Source of the DNA: Chloroflexota bacterium
Lineage (GTDB): Bacteria; Chloroflexota; Dehalococcoidia; Dehalococcoidales; UBA2162
Direction of reading: 5' to 3'
DNA: 5,629 nucleotides
Assembly (NCBI GenBank): GCA_016193545.1
Contig: JACPSA010000002.1
Location: forward strand, 1-5,629
Of the stretch, positions 5,363 to 5,629 are shown piece by piece (position 1 is the stretch's first letter; every line of letters begins with the position of its first letter). Position numbers and translations under genes: made by a program. The notes beneath the pieces are model-generated. The model was not told the origin of the DNA, did no database searches, and saw nothing but the letters and a program-made list of their open reading frames with translations.

Positions 5363-5369
5363 CCTCCTC
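5363..5369 (-). promoter_or_regulatory. Ribosome-binding site supporting a TTG start for the nitroreductase
   Basis: GAGGAGG on the minus strand is followed after 5 nt by TTG (5355-5357). The strong site makes up for the weak start codon and fits the family N-terminus. Confidence 0.75.
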
Positions 5370-5390
5370 AAATAGATATATAATCTTCTA

Positions 5391-5459
5391 CCTTACCCTC
5401 TGTGTCCCCCTCTCCTTCAAAGAAGAGGGGGATGGGTTAGGGAAGAGGGGCTTCGCCCC
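5391..5459. repeat. Dispersed double-hairpin repeat, copy 2 (between amrA-like gene and nitroreductase)
   Basis: This is the partner of 4651-4719 in the same orientation, offset by 740 bp. The first hairpin is weaker here: CCCCCTCTCCTT against AGAAGAGGGGG has a mismatch. The second is GGGG/CCCC around CTTCG, with flanking AGAG/CTCT extending it. Because the changes keep hairpins possible, the fold rather than the exact sequence may matter. Confidence 0.75.
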
Positions 5460-5478
5460 CTCTGAAACTCCTCTTTTA

Positions 5479-5629
5479 TTATTTATACCTCTTCACCTCA
5501 AAACGGTACAGCTTTACCGGCTCATTGCTGCCTATGCCCGCTTTCAGGCGGCAGACGGAAATCTGCTCCTCGACACTATCAACCCCTTCAAGGTCGGGCA
5601 GAAGCAGCCCGCGCCGCCATCCAAGCTCC
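5479..5629 (-). CDS. amrA: AMMECR1-domain protein, C-terminal end (AmmeMemoRadiSam system protein A), partial
   Basis: The minus-strand frame enters from the right edge and ends at TAA 5479-5481, giving the last 49 residues. They read ELGWRRGLLLPDLEGVDSVEEQ, then KAGIGSNEPVKLYRFEVKRY. This is the recognisable C-terminus of the AMMECR1 domain, where the RGLLLPDLEGVDTVEEQ and LYRFxVxRY blocks are conserved. In bacteria and archaea such proteins are often encoded with Memo-like (amrB) and radical-SAM (amrS) proteins in the AmmeMemoRadiSam set, whose biochemical role is poorly known. The rest of the gene and any amrB/amrS partner would lie to the right of this window. The gene is upstream of the nitroreductase on the same strand, and a repeat copy fills the gap. 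No T-run terminator separates them clearly. Confidence 0.85.
   Translation of the reverse strand, partial: ELGWRRGLLLPDLEGVDSVEEQISVCRLKAGIGSNEPVKLYRFEVKRYK

Noticed and set aside
1..5629. CRISPR array
   Set aside because: No regularly spaced direct repeats were seen; the repeats present are a single pair of intergenic hairpin elements and short isolated matches.

Overview
The window looks like a bacterial chromosome segment with two unlike halves. The right part (about 1800-5629) is GC-richer and holds minus-strand housekeeping-type genes: the end of an AMMECR1-domain gene (amrA-like), a small nitroreductase, the AAA+ ATPase RarA/MgsA and an amidase-signature hydrolase. Start codons are varied (TTG, GTG, ATG) but follow strong Shine-Dalgarno sites. 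Protein style and the intergenic hairpin repeats suggest an environmental, possibly anaerobic bacterium; Chloroflexota/Dehalococcoidia is my best guess, by impression only and not proven here.

The left part (1-1800) is visibly more AT-rich and accessory in character. Positions 69-897 (minus) hold a winged-helix plus PD-(D/E)XK nuclease-like gene split into two overlapping frames. A possible partner gene runs off the left edge. A tRNA-Val(CAC) gene with a good promoter follows at 1188-1260 (minus). A 12-bp copy of the tRNA 3' end sits at 5-16, on the far side of the nuclease, so this block could be a small tRNA-targeted insertion.

The most interesting element is at about 1491-1788 on the plus strand: a complete non-coding transcription unit with no protein attached. 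It has a consensus -35, an extended -10 at 17-bp spacing, about 230 nt of densely structured RNA, and a strong intrinsic terminator. Its conserved-looking core resembles, from memory, the HEARO/omega-RNA family, the guide RNAs of IscB nucleases. No IscB (RuvC/HNH) gene is in the window, so this would be a stand-alone, trans-acting omega-RNA whose 5' end (about 1526-1550) would be the guide.

In the right part, transcription probably runs leftwards from amrA through the nitroreductase and rarA to the amidase. Two related copies of a roughly 68-bp C/G-rich double-hairpin repeat lie in the gaps upstream of the nitroreductase and of rarA; the second also supplies the rarA ribosome-binding region. 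Apart from AMMECR1 plus nitroreductase, nothing clearly ties these genes into one pathway.
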